DNA of 50,542 bases from Planctomycetota bacterium (GCA_020848735.1 JADLHO010000021.1:1-50542); one strand, 5' to 3'; shown: positions 14,853 to 26,402, numbered from the stretch's first letter. Program-made: numbers and translations. Notes: generated by a model not told the origin, from the sequence alone.

Positions 14853-16487
14853 ATGCTCCCAACCGAACGCACCGTTCCGCGTCTCGCCGTCCTCGCTCTC
14901 TGTGCCGCCTTCGCGGGTCCGCTCGCGGCGCAGGGTGAAGCCATCGACGCGAAGGCGATCGAGATCCTCCGCCGTCATGGTCTCGAGCAGAGCCAGGTCA
15001 TGGATCACCTGAGCTGGATCTGCGACGTCCATGGCCCGCGCCTCACGGGCTCGACGAACCTTGCCCGCGCCCAGGACTGGGCGGCGCAGACCTTCCGCGA
15101 CTGGGGGCTCGTGAACGTCGCATTGCCCGAGTGGGGGCCCTTCGGCCGGAGCTGGCAGCTCGACGAGTTCTCGATGCGCGTCGTCGGCGAGAACCCGGCA
15201 CTCCTCCTCGCCTGGCCCAAGGCCTGGTCGCCGAGCCTCGACGGCGAGGTCGAGGCGGAGCTCGTGAACGCGGATGCGCTCACCGCCGACGAGCTCGCGG
15301 CGCTCGACCTGCGCGACAAGATCGTGATGCTCGAGTCGCCGCGCGCGGTGTCCGAGTGGTTCGACGGCACCGCGCAGCGCTTCGACGCCGAGCGCCTCTG
15401 GTCGATGGCGACCGGCGCCACGCCGGCATCGGCGACGCGTGAGGCCGCGCAGGCGACGCGCACCGACTTCCGCGCCGGCTTCCAGAAGCGGCAGGCGATC
15501 ATGAACCTGCTGCGCACGAACCGGCCGCTCATGCTGCTCGACCGTTCGTCGAAGGGCGACTACGGGACGATCTTCGTGCAGGGCGCGAGCGCGATGGCGC
15601 GCGGCGAGAACGAACGCGCGCGGGCGCAGGACCCCGGGGCCGACGTCATCCCGCAGGCCACGCTCGCGGTCGAGCAGTACAACCGGCTCTGCCGTCTGCT
15701 CGCGAAGGGCATCCGCGTGAAGCTGGCCGTGCGCCTGCGCACGACGATGTCGGCCGAGGCGCGGATGGAGCGCAACGTGGTCGCCGAGCTCCGCGGCAGC
15801 GACCTCGCGATCGGCGATCAGGTCGTGATGCTGGGCGCGCACTTCGATTCGTGGCAGTCCGGCACGGGCGCGACCGACCACGGCTGCGGCAGCGCGGTCG
15901 TGATGGAGGCCATGCGGCTCCTCGCGAAGCTGGTGGAGGAGTCCGGCACGAAGCCGCGGCGCACGATCCGTGCGGCGCTCTGGAGCGGTGAGGAGCAGGG
16001 GCTGCTCGGGTCACGGGCCTGGGTGCAGCAGAACCTCGCGGCGCTGTCGGAGGACGGTCAGTCGCGCATCCTGAAGCCCGAGCACGCGAAGCTCTCCGGC
16101 TACTTCAACCTCGACAACGGCACCGGCCGCATCCGCGGCGTCTACCTGCAGGGCAACGAGGCGGTGGCGCCGATCTTCCGGGCCTGGCTCGCGCCCTTCC
16201 ACGACCTCGAGGCCGCGACGATCACGTCCTCGGACACCGGCGGCACCGACCACCTCTCGTTCGACGGCGTGGGCGTGCCGGGCTTCCAGTTCATCCAGGA
16301 CCCGGTCGCCTACGACACGCGCACGCACCACTCGAACATGGACGTGTGGGACCACGCGGTGAAGAGCGACCTCGAACAGGCCGCGACGATCATGGCCGCC
16401 TTCGCGTGGCACGCCGCGCAGCGCGACGGGATGTTGCCGCGCAAGCCGATGCCGCCGGTCGGTGGCGATCGCCGTCGGCGACAGTGA
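14853..16487 (+). CDS. secreted M28-family zinc aminopeptidase
   Basis: This 544-residue protein has a signal peptide (LAVLALCAAFAGPLAAQ). A PA-like insertion (about residues 90-230) precedes the M28 catalytic domain. Zinc ligands and the catalytic acid are readable: GAHFDSW, GATDHGCG (bridging Asp), SGEEQGLLGS (EE pair), NLDNGTGR and THHSNMD. It should remove N-terminal residues from peptides in the periplasm or outside the cell. It follows the PepSY gene by 11 nt and so is probably in the same transcript. A GC-rich hairpin ends the unit. Confidence 0.9.
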   Translation: MLPTERTVPRLAVLALCAAFAGPLAAQGEAIDAKAIEILRRHGLEQSQVMDHLSWICDVHGPRLTGSTNLARAQDWAAQTFRDWGLVNVALPEWGPFGRSWQLDEFSMRVVGENPALLLAWPKAWSPSLDGEVEAELVNADALTADELAALDLRDKIVMLESPRAVSEWFDGTAQRFDAERLWSMATGATPASATREAAQATRTDFRAGFQKRQAIMNLLRTNRPLMLLDRSSKGDYGTIFVQGASAMARGENERARAQDPGADVIPQATLAVEQYNRLCRLLAKGIRVKLAVRLRTTMSAEARMERNVVAELRGSDLAIGDQVVMLGAHFDSWQSGTGATDHGCGSAVVMEAMRLLAKLVEESGTKPRRTIRAALWSGEEQGLLGSRAWVQQNLAALSEDGQSRILKPEHAKLSGYFNLDNGTGRIRGVYLQGNEAVAPIFRAWLAPFHDLEAATITSSDTGGTDHLSFDGVGVPGFQFIQDPVAYDTRTHHSNMDVWDHAVKSDLEQAATIMAAFAWHAAQRDGMLPRKPMPPVGGDRRRRQ

Positions 16488-16492
16488 GCCGC

Positions 16493-16513
16493 GCGCGGGT
16501 CTCTCACCCGCGC
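16493..16513. terminator. bidirectional hairpin between convergent genes
   Basis: GCGCGGGT (16493-16500) and ACCCGCGC (16506-16513) form a perfect 8-bp stem with a CTCTC loop. It lies between the M28 stop and the stop of the convergent lipoprotein gene. There is no U tract. Confidence 0.6.
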
Positions 16514-17258
16514 CCGTCCAACCCGACGAGCTCGGCATGGAGATCGCCGAGTTCGCCGTCCTCGTCCTGCAGGAGACTCAGCAGTCCGAGGGTGGCGAGA
16601 TCGAGGGTGAGGCAGAACGGTGTGAGCAGCAGGCGCATGCCGAGGTCGAGGACCAGCGGGGTGCCCACGGCGCGTCGCACCGAGGCTTCGATGCGCACCC
16701 GCACGCTCACCGAAGGGGCCGGCACCGGACCGGGCAGGAACGTCGCCGACCAGCGGGACTCGTGGACGAAGTCCAGCACACGCCTCGTGGTTCCCTCGTG
16801 GTCGAGCGGATCGCCGAGCGCGGGCGAGAGTGCGGCGAGTCGGGCGAGGTCGCTCGCCGGCAGGGGTCCTCCCGCGGTGCCGCCGCGGTCGACGGGGAGG
16901 CGCCCGCTGAGCGCGAGGACGAGCGTCGACGGCGCGAGCGCGCGCGGATCGCGCTCGCCGAAGCGCACCGTGAGCGCCGTGGCTTCGAGACCCGCGGCCT
17001 CGTCGAGGAGGCGAGCGGTCAAGCCACCGTCGCTGCAGTCGACGAGGTGCAGATGGCGCAGTCCTCCCGCCTGGTCGCGCGGCCCGATGCCGAGATCGAG
17101 CACGGCGTCGTCACCCGCGCCGCTCACGTGAAGCGCGACCCGCTCGCGTTCGATGCGCATCGGCACGCGGCTCTCGTGCGGGCCGAGCGGCGCGCGCCAG
17201 AGCCGGACCGTGCAGGCGCTCGGCGCGAACGCGAGCGCCAGGACCAGGACGGCGAGCT

Positions 17259-17262
<4 letters not shown>
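16504..17262 (-). CDS. lipoprotein of unknown function coupled to fumarase
   Basis: This 252-residue protein begins [17 protein letters not shown], a lipoprotein signal. A hydrophobic patch sits near the C-terminus ([20 protein letters not shown]), which loosely recalls YceK/YidQ-type lipoproteins. The GTG start overlaps the fumarase stop as GTGA, so it is co-translated with fumA. No catalytic motif is visible. A link to fumarase function is not apparent and the coupling may be incidental. Confidence 0.7.
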
Positions 17263-18875
<1,613 letters not shown>

Positions 18876-18885
18876 GAGCGCGGCG

Positions 18886-18891
18886 AGCGTA
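18886..18891 (-). promoter_or_regulatory. -10 element TACGCT, 10 nt before fumA
   Basis: On the minus strand TACGCT ends 10 nt upstream of ATG 18875. No -35 is clear. It fits the TANNNT short-leader pattern seen at other genes in this window. Confidence 0.35.
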
Positions 18892-18944
18892 GCGGCTCGC
18901 GAGAGCGACGCGAGCGTGAGGGGATCCCGTCGCGCTGCGCGGTC

Positions 18945-18970
18945 CCCGGGGCAGCCGTGGCCGCCCCGGG
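18945..18970 (-). terminator. hairpin after the decaheme gene
   Basis: CCCGGGGC (18945-18952) pairs perfectly with GCCCCGGG (18963-18970) around a 10-nt loop. It lies just past the decaheme gene stop on the minus strand and separates that gene from fumA. There is no U tract. Confidence 0.55.
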
Positions 18971-18980
18971 ATGCACGGAC

Positions 18981-21900
18981 TCAGTAGCGCTTGTGCATCA
19001 GCTCGACGTTCCACTCGCCGTCGGTGCCATGGCAGACCGCGCAGGACTCCTGGCCGTTGCCACCCATCGTGGCGATGTGAGCGAGTGCGGCGCTGGAGTC
19101 ATGGCACGACGAGCAGACCGCCGTCCACTCGCGGGTCCCGGCGACCGTCGAGGACGGGTGGTCACGCCCCGAGGGCTGCTTCCATGCGTTGCTCCCGACT
19201 CCGTGGCAGCTCGTGCAGCTCGTCACACCGGTCGGCATCACCGGGAACGCGATCTCGCCGTAGTGCACCGGATAGGGCGTGCCGAGGAAGATGCCGTTCG
19301 CCACGTAGCTCGACGCGTTGCTCAGCTCGCGTCCCATGTGCACCTTGTGCAGCAGCTCACGGAAGTCCATCGAGACGCGCGGCGTCGCGCCCACGTACCA
19401 GCCGTTGAACTGATAGAGCGGCGCATCCTCGGCGCCCGGGCTGGCGTGGCAGAGCATGCAGGTGTCGAGGCCGCGGCGGCCGAAGCCGTGCGCTGCGATG
19501 TCCCCGTGGCACTTGTTGCAGCTCTCGCTGTCGGCGATGACCGCGCGCGGCGTGAGCGTCGTCGCAGCGCCGAAGAGGAAGGGCCGCGTCGCCGGCGGCG
19601 CCATCATCCGGTAGGTGGTGTTGTCGGATGCGAGGTTGTTCCAGGCCTCCGTCGTCACCGGCGCGCCGAGCGGGTTCACGGTGAAGTCGATGTTCGACCA
19701 GATACCGAAGGTGTAGGTCCCATCGACGAGCGGCAGTCCGGTCCAGTCACCCTCGGCCGCGCCGATCTCGTCGGAGTCGCCGGTCGGGGGCGTGTAGACG
19801 TTCTGCCAGGCTTCGCCTGCTGCACGGCGATACCCGAAGCGAGCATCGCTGCGGTAGTTGAGGACCACCGGGTTGCCGGCGGCGAAGCGGCCGGCCAGCA
19901 GGTCGATCCCGGTCGCGCCGTTGAGGGCGACCGTGTAGTCGGTCCCCTCGCGCCTCGTGCTCAGCGTGCATTCCTGGACGCTGGTGCCCGCGCCATGGTC
20001 GTAGCGCAGGAAGGTCGTGAAGAAGAGCCGATCGTTGGCGCCGAGGTCGGCACCGCTCACGTCGTCCGTGGTCTGGATGCGTGCGACCTGCACGTACTCC
20101 TCGGCGGCCGTGCCGGACGCCAGGACGACGCGGTCACCCACGGCGAGCCCGGCGAGCAGCGAGGCATCGGCGACCACGTAGCGCCACATGGCGCTCGAAG
20201 CGGCCGTCGACACGCTCGGTGCGCCGACGAGCGCGGTGCGCTCGTAGACGACCTGACGGCCCCAGTACACCGGCGTGTTGCCCGCCGGGAGCGACTGGGC
20301 GTTGCCATCCGCGACACCGAGCCGCTCGAAGCTGAAATCGCGCGGCACGTTCACCGTGTAGCTCGCGGCCGTCGGGACGACCTCGAAGTACCAGCGATCG
20401 TTGGCGACGAACGCGGTGCTGCCCTGCGTGACGCGGAAGCTGACGCCGGCGAAGTCCACGTTCGTCTGCGATCCGGAGCCCGCGCCGATCGTGAAGCTCT
20501 GGGCGGCCGTCGTGCTGCCGACGACGTCGAATCCGGTGCCCGAGGTGAACACGACCGCGATGGTCTGGGCGATCGCCGCAGCGCCGACGACCGGTGTGTT
20601 GATGGTGCCGTTGCCGGTGAAGGGGCTGCCCTTGCGGAACGCGAAGTCGAACGGGTTCACGTTGGGCAGGACCCACTGCGGGTTGGAGTGTGGCCCTGAG
20701 ACGATCATCTGGAAGCGCGTGAGCGCGTTGATGTTCAGGTCGGTCCCGGCGTCGTTCTTCACGTTGAACGTCGCGCTGATCGGATCCATCGCGAGGTGAT
20801 TGCCGCCGGCACCCGAGCCCGCGCCGATCTCCGTGACCGTCACGTTCACGCCCGTGTTGAAGGTCGGATTCGAGTACGGATGGCGGTGCGCATCGCGAGC
20901 GCCGAGCGCGACACCGGAGGCGCCGTCGTGGCAGAGGATGCAGTTGTTGTTGTCGGCCTGCGCTCCCATCGTCTGGCCGTTCGCGGTGTAGGCGCGACCC
21001 CACTCGATGTCGTCGTGGCAGGAGCCGCAGCTCTGCCGCTGCGGGTTGTCGTAGGCCAGCGAGCCCTGGGCGGGTGCCGTGAGCACGCCGCTGCCGTCCG
21101 GGTCGCCGTGGCACTTGTCACACGCCACCATGCCCGTCCGGATGTGGTCCTCCTTCTCCTTGCGCGGCAGGCTCAGCGCCGCGAAGCCGGTGTCGCGGGG
21201 CATGGGGCCGTTGCCGCCGGTTCCCAGGTAGCTCGTTCCCGCGTTGTTGAACAGGTAGCCGACGTACGCGCTCGGCATCATCGGAAAGCTCGCCGCCGAG
21301 TAGTCGTGCACGCCGCTGTCGCTGGCGAGGAAGTACGGCTGCGGAGTCGCCTCGTAGTTGCGCGACCCGTCGTTGTTGGTCGCGACGCCGAGCACCGAGG
21401 GCAGATGCGCGCCGTTGTGCAGCTTGTGGATCATCACCCGGAATTCGGTCGACACGCCGGGTGTGCCGCCGGCGATGGCGGGGTCATTCCCGTCCTCGGC
21501 GCCGGCCGTATGGCAGAGCAGACAGGCCGCGACGCCGTGATGCAGGTTGTCGTGGTGGCGCAGCGCCTGGTGGCACTCGTTGCAGTTCTCCTTCTTCACG
21601 ACCTCCCGCGAGCCGATTGCCGCGGCGGAATCCCCGATCAGGAAGTCACGGACGGCCGTGTTGCCGTCGACGTGCTCTTCGTCGCCGACGCGGAAGTGCC
21701 ACGCGAGCGAGAGGCCGACCGAGTAGGTGCCGGCCTCGATGGCCTGCCCCGTCTTCTCCCCGTCGACCTCGCCGAACGCCGCGCTGTCGTTGTAGGGGGC
21801 CGCGTAGACCGCCGGGATGGCGGACGCGAAGCGGTAGCTGTAGGTGCCGTCGGAGTTGAAGGTCGCCCGCGACACCACGTCGCCCTGCGCGGGGATGAGG

Positions 21901-22250
21901 CGCTGGTAGCCGTGGGTCGGTCCCGAGACCAGGATCTGGGCGGCGTCGAAGTCCGACAGGCGCCAGTTCGAGCCGTCGGCCTTCTTGACCGTGAATTTCA
22001 CGGTCAGCGGATCGGCGGCGCGGAAGCGCCCGCCGGGCCCGCTCGCGCCCTCGAGCGCGACGATGTCCACGGCGATGCCGGGGAGCGTTGCCCCGCGGAC
22101 CACCGCGTCGGGCGTCGAGTCGGGCAGGGGTGCCGGACTCGGGTCGTTGCTGTCGTTGCAGGCGTTCAAGGCGAAGGACGCGAGTGCGGCCAGCGCCAGG
22201 AGCGAGCCCCGGGGCCAGGATGGACTGCGAGTAGCGCGAGAGCGGTTCAT
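18981..22250 (-). CDS. decaheme c-type cytochrome lipoprotein, OmcA/MtrC family
   Basis: This 1089-residue protein has a lipoprotein signal (ALASFALNAC, lipid cysteine C31) and exactly ten CxxCH sites: CNECH, CLLCH, CDKCH, CGSCH, CILCH, CNKCH, CMLCH, CTSCH, CSSCH and CAVCH. Five lie in each half, with beta-rich domains between, as in OmcA/MtrC outer-surface electron conduits. It is larger than Shewanella MtrC or OmcA. ATG 22250 gives the lipoprotein signal at the right place; the frame extends upstream without family features. No MtrA/MtrB homologue is in the window. It may pass electrons to or from extracellular acceptors, which is inference. Confidence 0.9.
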   Translation of the reverse strand: MNRSRATRSPSWPRGSLLALAALASFALNACNDSNDPSPAPLPDSTPDAVVRGATLPGIAVDIVALEGASGPGGRFRAADPLTVKFTVKKADGSNWRLSDFDAAQILVSGPTHGYQRLIPAQGDVVSRATFNSDGTYSYRFASAIPAVYAAPYNDSAAFGEVDGEKTGQAIEAGTYSVGLSLAWHFRVGDEEHVDGNTAVRDFLIGDSAAAIGSREVVKKENCNECHQALRHHDNLHHGVAACLLCHTAGAEDGNDPAIAGGTPGVSTEFRVMIHKLHNGAHLPSVLGVATNNDGSRNYEATPQPYFLASDSGVHDYSAASFPMMPSAYVGYLFNNAGTSYLGTGGNGPMPRDTGFAALSLPRKEKEDHIRTGMVACDKCHGDPDGSGVLTAPAQGSLAYDNPQRQSCGSCHDDIEWGRAYTANGQTMGAQADNNNCILCHDGASGVALGARDAHRHPYSNPTFNTGVNVTVTEIGAGSGAGGNHLAMDPISATFNVKNDAGTDLNINALTRFQMIVSGPHSNPQWVLPNVNPFDFAFRKGSPFTGNGTINTPVVGAAAIAQTIAVVFTSGTGFDVVGSTTAAQSFTIGAGSGSQTNVDFAGVSFRVTQGSTAFVANDRWYFEVVPTAASYTVNVPRDFSFERLGVADGNAQSLPAGNTPVYWGRQVVYERTALVGAPSVSTAASSAMWRYVVADASLLAGLAVGDRVVLASGTAAEEYVQVARIQTTDDVSGADLGANDRLFFTTFLRYDHGAGTSVQECTLSTRREGTDYTVALNGATGIDLLAGRFAAGNPVVLNYRSDARFGYRRAAGEAWQNVYTPPTGDSDEIGAAEGDWTGLPLVDGTYTFGIWSNIDFTVNPLGAPVTTEAWNNLASDNTTYRMMAPPATRPFLFGAATTLTPRAVIADSESCNKCHGDIAAHGFGRRGLDTCMLCHASPGAEDAPLYQFNGWYVGATPRVSMDFRELLHKVHMGRELSNASSYVANGIFLGTPYPVHYGEIAFPVMPTGVTSCTSCHGVGSNAWKQPSGRDHPSSTVAGTREWTAVCSSCHDSSAALAHIATMGGNGQESCAVCHGTDGEWNVELMHKRY

Positions 22251-22466
22251 GGCTGAGCGACGCTGCGTGGAGGCCCTGGTCGAGCGGGATGGACTCGCGA
22301 CGAGGCAGGACTCGGGAATGACGAAGCGATGACGGACCAAGTACCGCGACGGCCGCGAATTTTCCCCGGCGCATCCGAGCTCGCATCGGGCATCCCCTCC
22401 TGGCCCCGCCGAATCAGCCCCGGCACGACGCGCCTTGCACGCCCGCGACGTCGCGCCCGGCCGCGG

Positions 22467-22913
22467 TCACGGCTGCGTTTCCGGGTGGCCCGTCGCCGCG
22501 ATCGCTGCGATCGCCGGGGGCACCTGCACGGGTCGCCGCGAGCGAGGATCGAGGAACACGATCCCCGTCTTCGCCTCCGCCGCGAGGCGGCCATCCCCGA
22601 GCCGCGTGACCCGATAGACGAAGTCGCAGCCGACGCGCGCGACATCGGCCACGCCGACCTCGATGCGCAGGCGGTCGCCCGCGATGCACTCCGCGCGGTA
22701 CACGACCGCGAGGTCGCCGACGACGAGCGACGCGCCGCCGCAGTCGAGCTCGCTCAGGCCGTGCGCGCGGAGGAAACGCCAGCGCGCCTCGTGCAGCAGC
22801 GTGACGAGCGCGTCGTGGCCGAGGTGATTGCCGTAGTTGAGATCGGTCACGCGGACCTCGATCTCGGTCGCGAAGGGCAGCGAGGCGGGAGTGGTGAGCA
22901 CGAGGCGCGCCAT
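22467..22913 (-). CDS. acyl-CoA thioesterase, YbgC/4-HBT hotdog family
   Basis: This 148-residue protein is one hotdog domain. The motif VRVTDLNYGNHLGHDALVTL carries the family's active-site Asp (here D in TDLNYGNH), followed by the long helix LHEARWRFLRAHGL and the strands VVGDLAVVYRAECIAGDRL. It should hydrolyse acyl-CoA thioesters in the cytoplasm. The substrate is not predictable. TACTGT ends 9 nt before ATG 22913. It is divergent from the AI-2E permease gene. Confidence 0.88.
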   Translation of the reverse strand: MARLVLTTPASLPFATEIEVRVTDLNYGNHLGHDALVTLLHEARWRFLRAHGLSELDCGGASLVVGDLAVVYRAECIAGDRLRIEVGVADVARVGCDFVYRVTRLGDGRLAAEAKTGIVFLDPRSRRPVQVPPAIAAIAATGHPETQP

Positions 22914-22922
22914 GGGCCCAAG

Positions 22923-22928
22923 ACAGTA
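22923..22928 (-). promoter_or_regulatory. -10 element TACTGT, 9 nt before the thioesterase
   Basis: On the minus strand TACTGT ends 9 nt before ATG 22913. The opposing permease gene has a possible -10 box, TACCGT (22950-22955), 15 nt before its start. No -35 is clear for either. Confidence 0.35.
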
Positions 22929-22970
22929 AGGACTCGCGGTCTTGCGGGTTACCGTCCGCGGTCGCCCACC

Positions 22971-24050
22971 ATGCCCGCGCCAACTCCGCCCCGCGACCTC
23001 ACGCGCACCGCGCTCGCGATCCTCTTCCTCGTCGCCCTGCTGGTGACGTCGTTCTGGATCCTGCGGCCCTTCCTCTCCTCGCTCATCTGGGCCGCGATGC
23101 TGGTCGTCGCGACCTGGCCGCTCTTCGCGAGGCTGCAGAACGCCCTGCTGGGACGGCGTGCCCTCGCGGTGGCGGTGATCCTGCTCTTCCTCCTGCTCGC
23201 GTTCATGTTGCCCGTGGCACTCGCGCTCGGGCTCCTGATCGACCACGCCCCACAGCTCGCGAACTGGGTGTCCGACCTCACGCGTGAACCGCTGCCCGCG
23301 GCCCCGGCCTGGCTCGACGACCTCCCGCTCCTCGGCGGTTGGGCATCGCGCAAGTGGGCCGAGCTCGAGGCCCTGGGGCCCGACGGTCTCCGCGAGCGCC
23401 TCGCGCCCTATGCCGAGGGCGTCGCGCGCTGGTCCGCGGTCCAGCTCGGGAGCGCGGGCCTGCTGCTCGTCGACTTCGTGCTGACCCTGGTGCTCGTCGG
23501 CATCCTCTATGCGCGCGGCGAGGTCTTCGCCGGTGGCCTGCGCGGCTTCGCGCGGCGACTCGGCGGCGAGCCCGGCGAGAGCGTCCTCTTGCTGGCGGGC
23601 CAGGCCGTGCGGGCGGTCGCGCTCGGCGTCGTGGTGACCGCCCTCGTGCAGGCGGCGGTCGGTGGCCTGGGATTGGCCGTCGCGGGCGTGCCCATGGCGC
23701 CCGTGCTCACCGCGCTGATGTTCGTGACCTCGGTCGCGCAGATCGGCGCCGCACCCGTGCCCGCGTTCGCGGCGATCTGGCTCTTCGCGAACGGCTCGAG
23801 CGGCTGGGGCATCGCGATGATCGTCTGGACCATCCTCGTCGGCTCGCTCGACAACGTGCTGCGCCCGATGCTCATCCGGGCCGGCGTGCCCTTGCCATTG
23901 CTCCTCGTCTTCGCCGGCGTGATCGGCGGCCTGCTGGCCTTCGGACCGATCGGGCTCTTCGCCGGACCGGTCGTGCTCACGGTCGGGCACACGCTGCTGC
24001 TGGCGTGGATCGATGAAGCGGGGCGGGCGGTGTCGATCGAGCGCGTGTGA
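22971..24050 (+). CDS. AI-2E family transporter (TqsA/PerM type)
   Basis: This 359-residue protein has about eight membrane helices. A hydrophilic segment between helices 3 and 4 (about residues 95-155) and the late GVPLPLLLVFAGVIGGLLAF helix, with FGPIGLFAGPVV after it, are typical of the family. Members export autoinducer-2 or act as Na+/H+ or other exchangers, so the substrate cannot be assigned. ATG 22971 is the first start after the divergent thioesterase. Confidence 0.9.
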   Translation: MPAPTPPRDLTRTALAILFLVALLVTSFWILRPFLSSLIWAAMLVVATWPLFARLQNALLGRRALAVAVILLFLLLAFMLPVALALGLLIDHAPQLANWVSDLTREPLPAAPAWLDDLPLLGGWASRKWAELEALGPDGLRERLAPYAEGVARWSAVQLGSAGLLLVDFVLTLVLVGILYARGEVFAGGLRGFARRLGGEPGESVLLLAGQAVRAVALGVVVTALVQAAVGGLGLAVAGVPMAPVLTALMFVTSVAQIGAAPVPAFAAIWLFANGSSGWGIAMIVWTILVGSLDNVLRPMLIRAGVPLPLLLVFAGVIGGLLAFGPIGLFAGPVVLTVGHTLLLAWIDEAGRAVSIERV

Positions 24051-24066
24051 TCGGCGGGCAGTGGAC

Positions 24067-26289
24067 TCAGAAGCGGAAGGTCCACGCGAACTTCAGCGTC
24101 GCCTGCTGCTCCGTCGGACGCAGTGCGCCCTCGTCGCTGCGGAGCCAGCCGGCGCCGAGCACGACGAAGAGGTCGGAGCCGGGCTCGACCGTCCAGCGCA
24201 GACGGCTCTGCATGCCGAGGTCGCGGGACTCGGTGTCGTACTGGGCGAGCGTGCTCCAGCTCAGCACCGGCGAGGGCAGGACGTCGACGCGCAGGGCACC
24301 GACGCGCGTCGTGAACTCGCCGCCGGGCAGCTCGGCATCCGTCTGCTCGTACGCGGCGCCCAGCAGCAGCAGGGGGCCCGTGCGCCACTGGAGGTCCGCC
24401 TCGATGCGGCGCTGGTTCCCGCCGTAGAGCTCGCCGAACACGACGCTGCACTCGAGGGAGAGCGGGCGGCCCGGCGAGGTCTCGAGGGCGACGCCGAGCT
24501 CGTCCGAGTCGTACTCGCCGACCGGCACGATGACGCCATCGACGATCGTGAACGGCGCATCGATCGCCTCGTGGTTCCGCGCGACCGCGACCTTCAGCTC
24601 GTCGTCGCTCTCGAACTCGAGACCGAAGGGCGTGAGTTCGACTCGGGCGTCGTCGGTGATCCCATCCGCGATCCGCGCGTCGGCGCGTTCCTCGAGGCCG
24701 AAGATGAAGTTGCGCACGAGGGAGCCTCCGGGCCGCGGTCGCCAGGTCAGCTCGCCGTACTGCTGCCACACGCCCGTCCGCCTCACGAAGCCGAGCGCCG
24801 GGCTGAACTCGTCTTCGATGCGGCGCGCCCCGAGTCCGTACTGCCACGTGCGCGTCTGGCCCGCGACATCGACGCCGAGGGCGTGGCCTTCGCCGAGCTC
24901 GCCGAAGGTCTGCAGGGCGTAGGCGGAGAGTCGGAGATCGCCGCCGAAGACCTCGGTGAAGCGCTGCGTGCCGTCGACGCCGAGCGTGTGGCTGCTCGCG
25001 TCGCCGGTGGGATTGCCGGAGCTCGCGATCATGCCGAGCGCACCCTGCGCACCGAGGTGGCGCTGGATCCGCAGCACGCCGAGGCCGCGGGGGTCGAGGC
25101 CGCCCTCGCCTTCGCCCATCCGCACGCCGAGCGCGCCGATCTCCCAGGGTCCTTCCTGACCGGCGAGGCGCGCACCGGCGAGCAGGGGGATCTCGCGGCC
25201 CTGGTCGTCACGGCCGATGCGTCGCGAGAAGAAGGGCAGCAGCCGCTCGCTGTTCGCACGCGGTCCGAACTCGAAGCGCGAGGCATCGGCGAGGAAGAAG
25301 TCGCGCTTCTCGGGGAAGAAGAGCGGGAAGCGGGTGAGGTTGATCTGCCGATCGTCGACCTCGGTCTCGGCGAAGTCGGTGAAGGTCGTGATGCCGAGCG
25401 TGAGGCCCGGACGGAGTCGGTAGCTGAGGTCGATGCCGGCGTCCGGATCGGTGTTCGACGTGCTGCCGGCCCCGGGTTGGGGGCGCACGCGCTGACCGGC
25501 GAGCGCGACATACGGCTTCACGTCGAGACCGAGGCCGCCGTCGCGCGCGCCGAAGCCGCTCAGCGTTCCGCCCTCGCCGATGCGGAAGAAGCTCGACGCC
25601 TGATCGACGTTGGCCCACTGGTCGGTCGCATTGCGCCCGCGCAGCTCGCGACGGAGGTTGAAGCCCCATTCACCCGACTCGGGAGCGAAGGCGAGGCTCT
25701 GGAAGGGGATCGCGAGCTCCGCCTGCCAGCCGGCAGCGGTGATGCGCGCGTGGCCGTCCCAGATGCAGTCGAAGGACTTCGTGAAGCGTGCGCCGTTGTC
25801 GCTGATCAACGCGTCGCCGCGGGAACCCGCGGCGCCGATCTGGAACCAGTACGCGTGCCGGCGGCTCGCGAAGGTGTCGAACCAGAACTCGACGCGCTCG
25901 TCGGGATCGAGCTCGGCGTCGCGGGCGCGCTGGGTCGCGCGGATCGTGTCGGGCGCCTCGTCGAAGCACTCGATGGCGAGGTAGATCGCGTGGCGGTCGT
26001 GCAGCAGCCGTACGACCGTGCGCTGGGTCGCGGCCGCACCGTCCTGCGGTTCGATCTGCACGAGCTCGCCGATCGACGGCGCGTCGCGCCAGCACGGATC
26101 GTCGAGTCGGCCGTCGAGCCGCGGTGCATCGGCCGCGTCGATCGGGCGGATCGTCGCCATGCGACGGGCCGCGGCGGACGCAGGCGCGACCTCCGAATCC
26201 TGGGCGAGTGCCGCACCGCCGAGGGCGAGCGGCAGGGCGAAGCTCGTGAGCAGCGAGCAGCGGTGGCTGGTCCGGCGCGGGCGGGCCAT
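24067..26289 (-). CDS. DUF5916 outer-membrane beta-barrel protein with CBM9-like domain
   Basis: This 740-residue protein has a signal peptide (LLTSFALPLALGGAALAQ). A CBM9-like domain (about residues 45-230) shows RLDGRLDDPCWRDAP, YLAIECFDEAP and WQAELAIPFQSLAF. The rest is a DUF5916 barrel with alternating aromatic strands that ends in the outer-membrane signature KFAWTFRF. It is probably an outer-membrane protein linked to carbohydrate or surface function. It starts at ATG 26289, after removing 12 residues of an upstream in-frame extension. It is convergent with the AI-2E gene (16-nt gap). Confidence 0.85.
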   Translation of the reverse strand: MARPRRTSHRCSLLTSFALPLALGGAALAQDSEVAPASAAARRMATIRPIDAADAPRLDGRLDDPCWRDAPSIGELVQIEPQDGAAATQRTVVRLLHDRHAIYLAIECFDEAPDTIRATQRARDAELDPDERVEFWFDTFASRRHAYWFQIGAAGSRGDALISDNGARFTKSFDCIWDGHARITAAGWQAELAIPFQSLAFAPESGEWGFNLRRELRGRNATDQWANVDQASSFFRIGEGGTLSGFGARDGGLGLDVKPYVALAGQRVRPQPGAGSTSNTDPDAGIDLSYRLRPGLTLGITTFTDFAETEVDDRQINLTRFPLFFPEKRDFFLADASRFEFGPRANSERLLPFFSRRIGRDDQGREIPLLAGARLAGQEGPWEIGALGVRMGEGEGGLDPRGLGVLRIQRHLGAQGALGMIASSGNPTGDASSHTLGVDGTQRFTEVFGGDLRLSAYALQTFGELGEGHALGVDVAGQTRTWQYGLGARRIEDEFSPALGFVRRTGVWQQYGELTWRPRPGGSLVRNFIFGLEERADARIADGITDDARVELTPFGLEFESDDELKVAVARNHEAIDAPFTIVDGVIVPVGEYDSDELGVALETSPGRPLSLECSVVFGELYGGNQRRIEADLQWRTGPLLLLGAAYEQTDAELPGGEFTTRVGALRVDVLPSPVLSWSTLAQYDTESRDLGMQSRLRWTVEPGSDLFVVLGAGWLRSDEGALRPTEQQATLKFAWTFRF

Positions 26290-26402
26290 CGGCGGAACTT
26301 CCGCGATTCGCCGGGCGGAGTCCAACGGAGGGTTGCGATCGCGAGCGCTTTGCGTTTCCCTGCGCGGCCCGCTTCCGCGCCCAATGCGCGGCGAAAGGAC
26401 GA

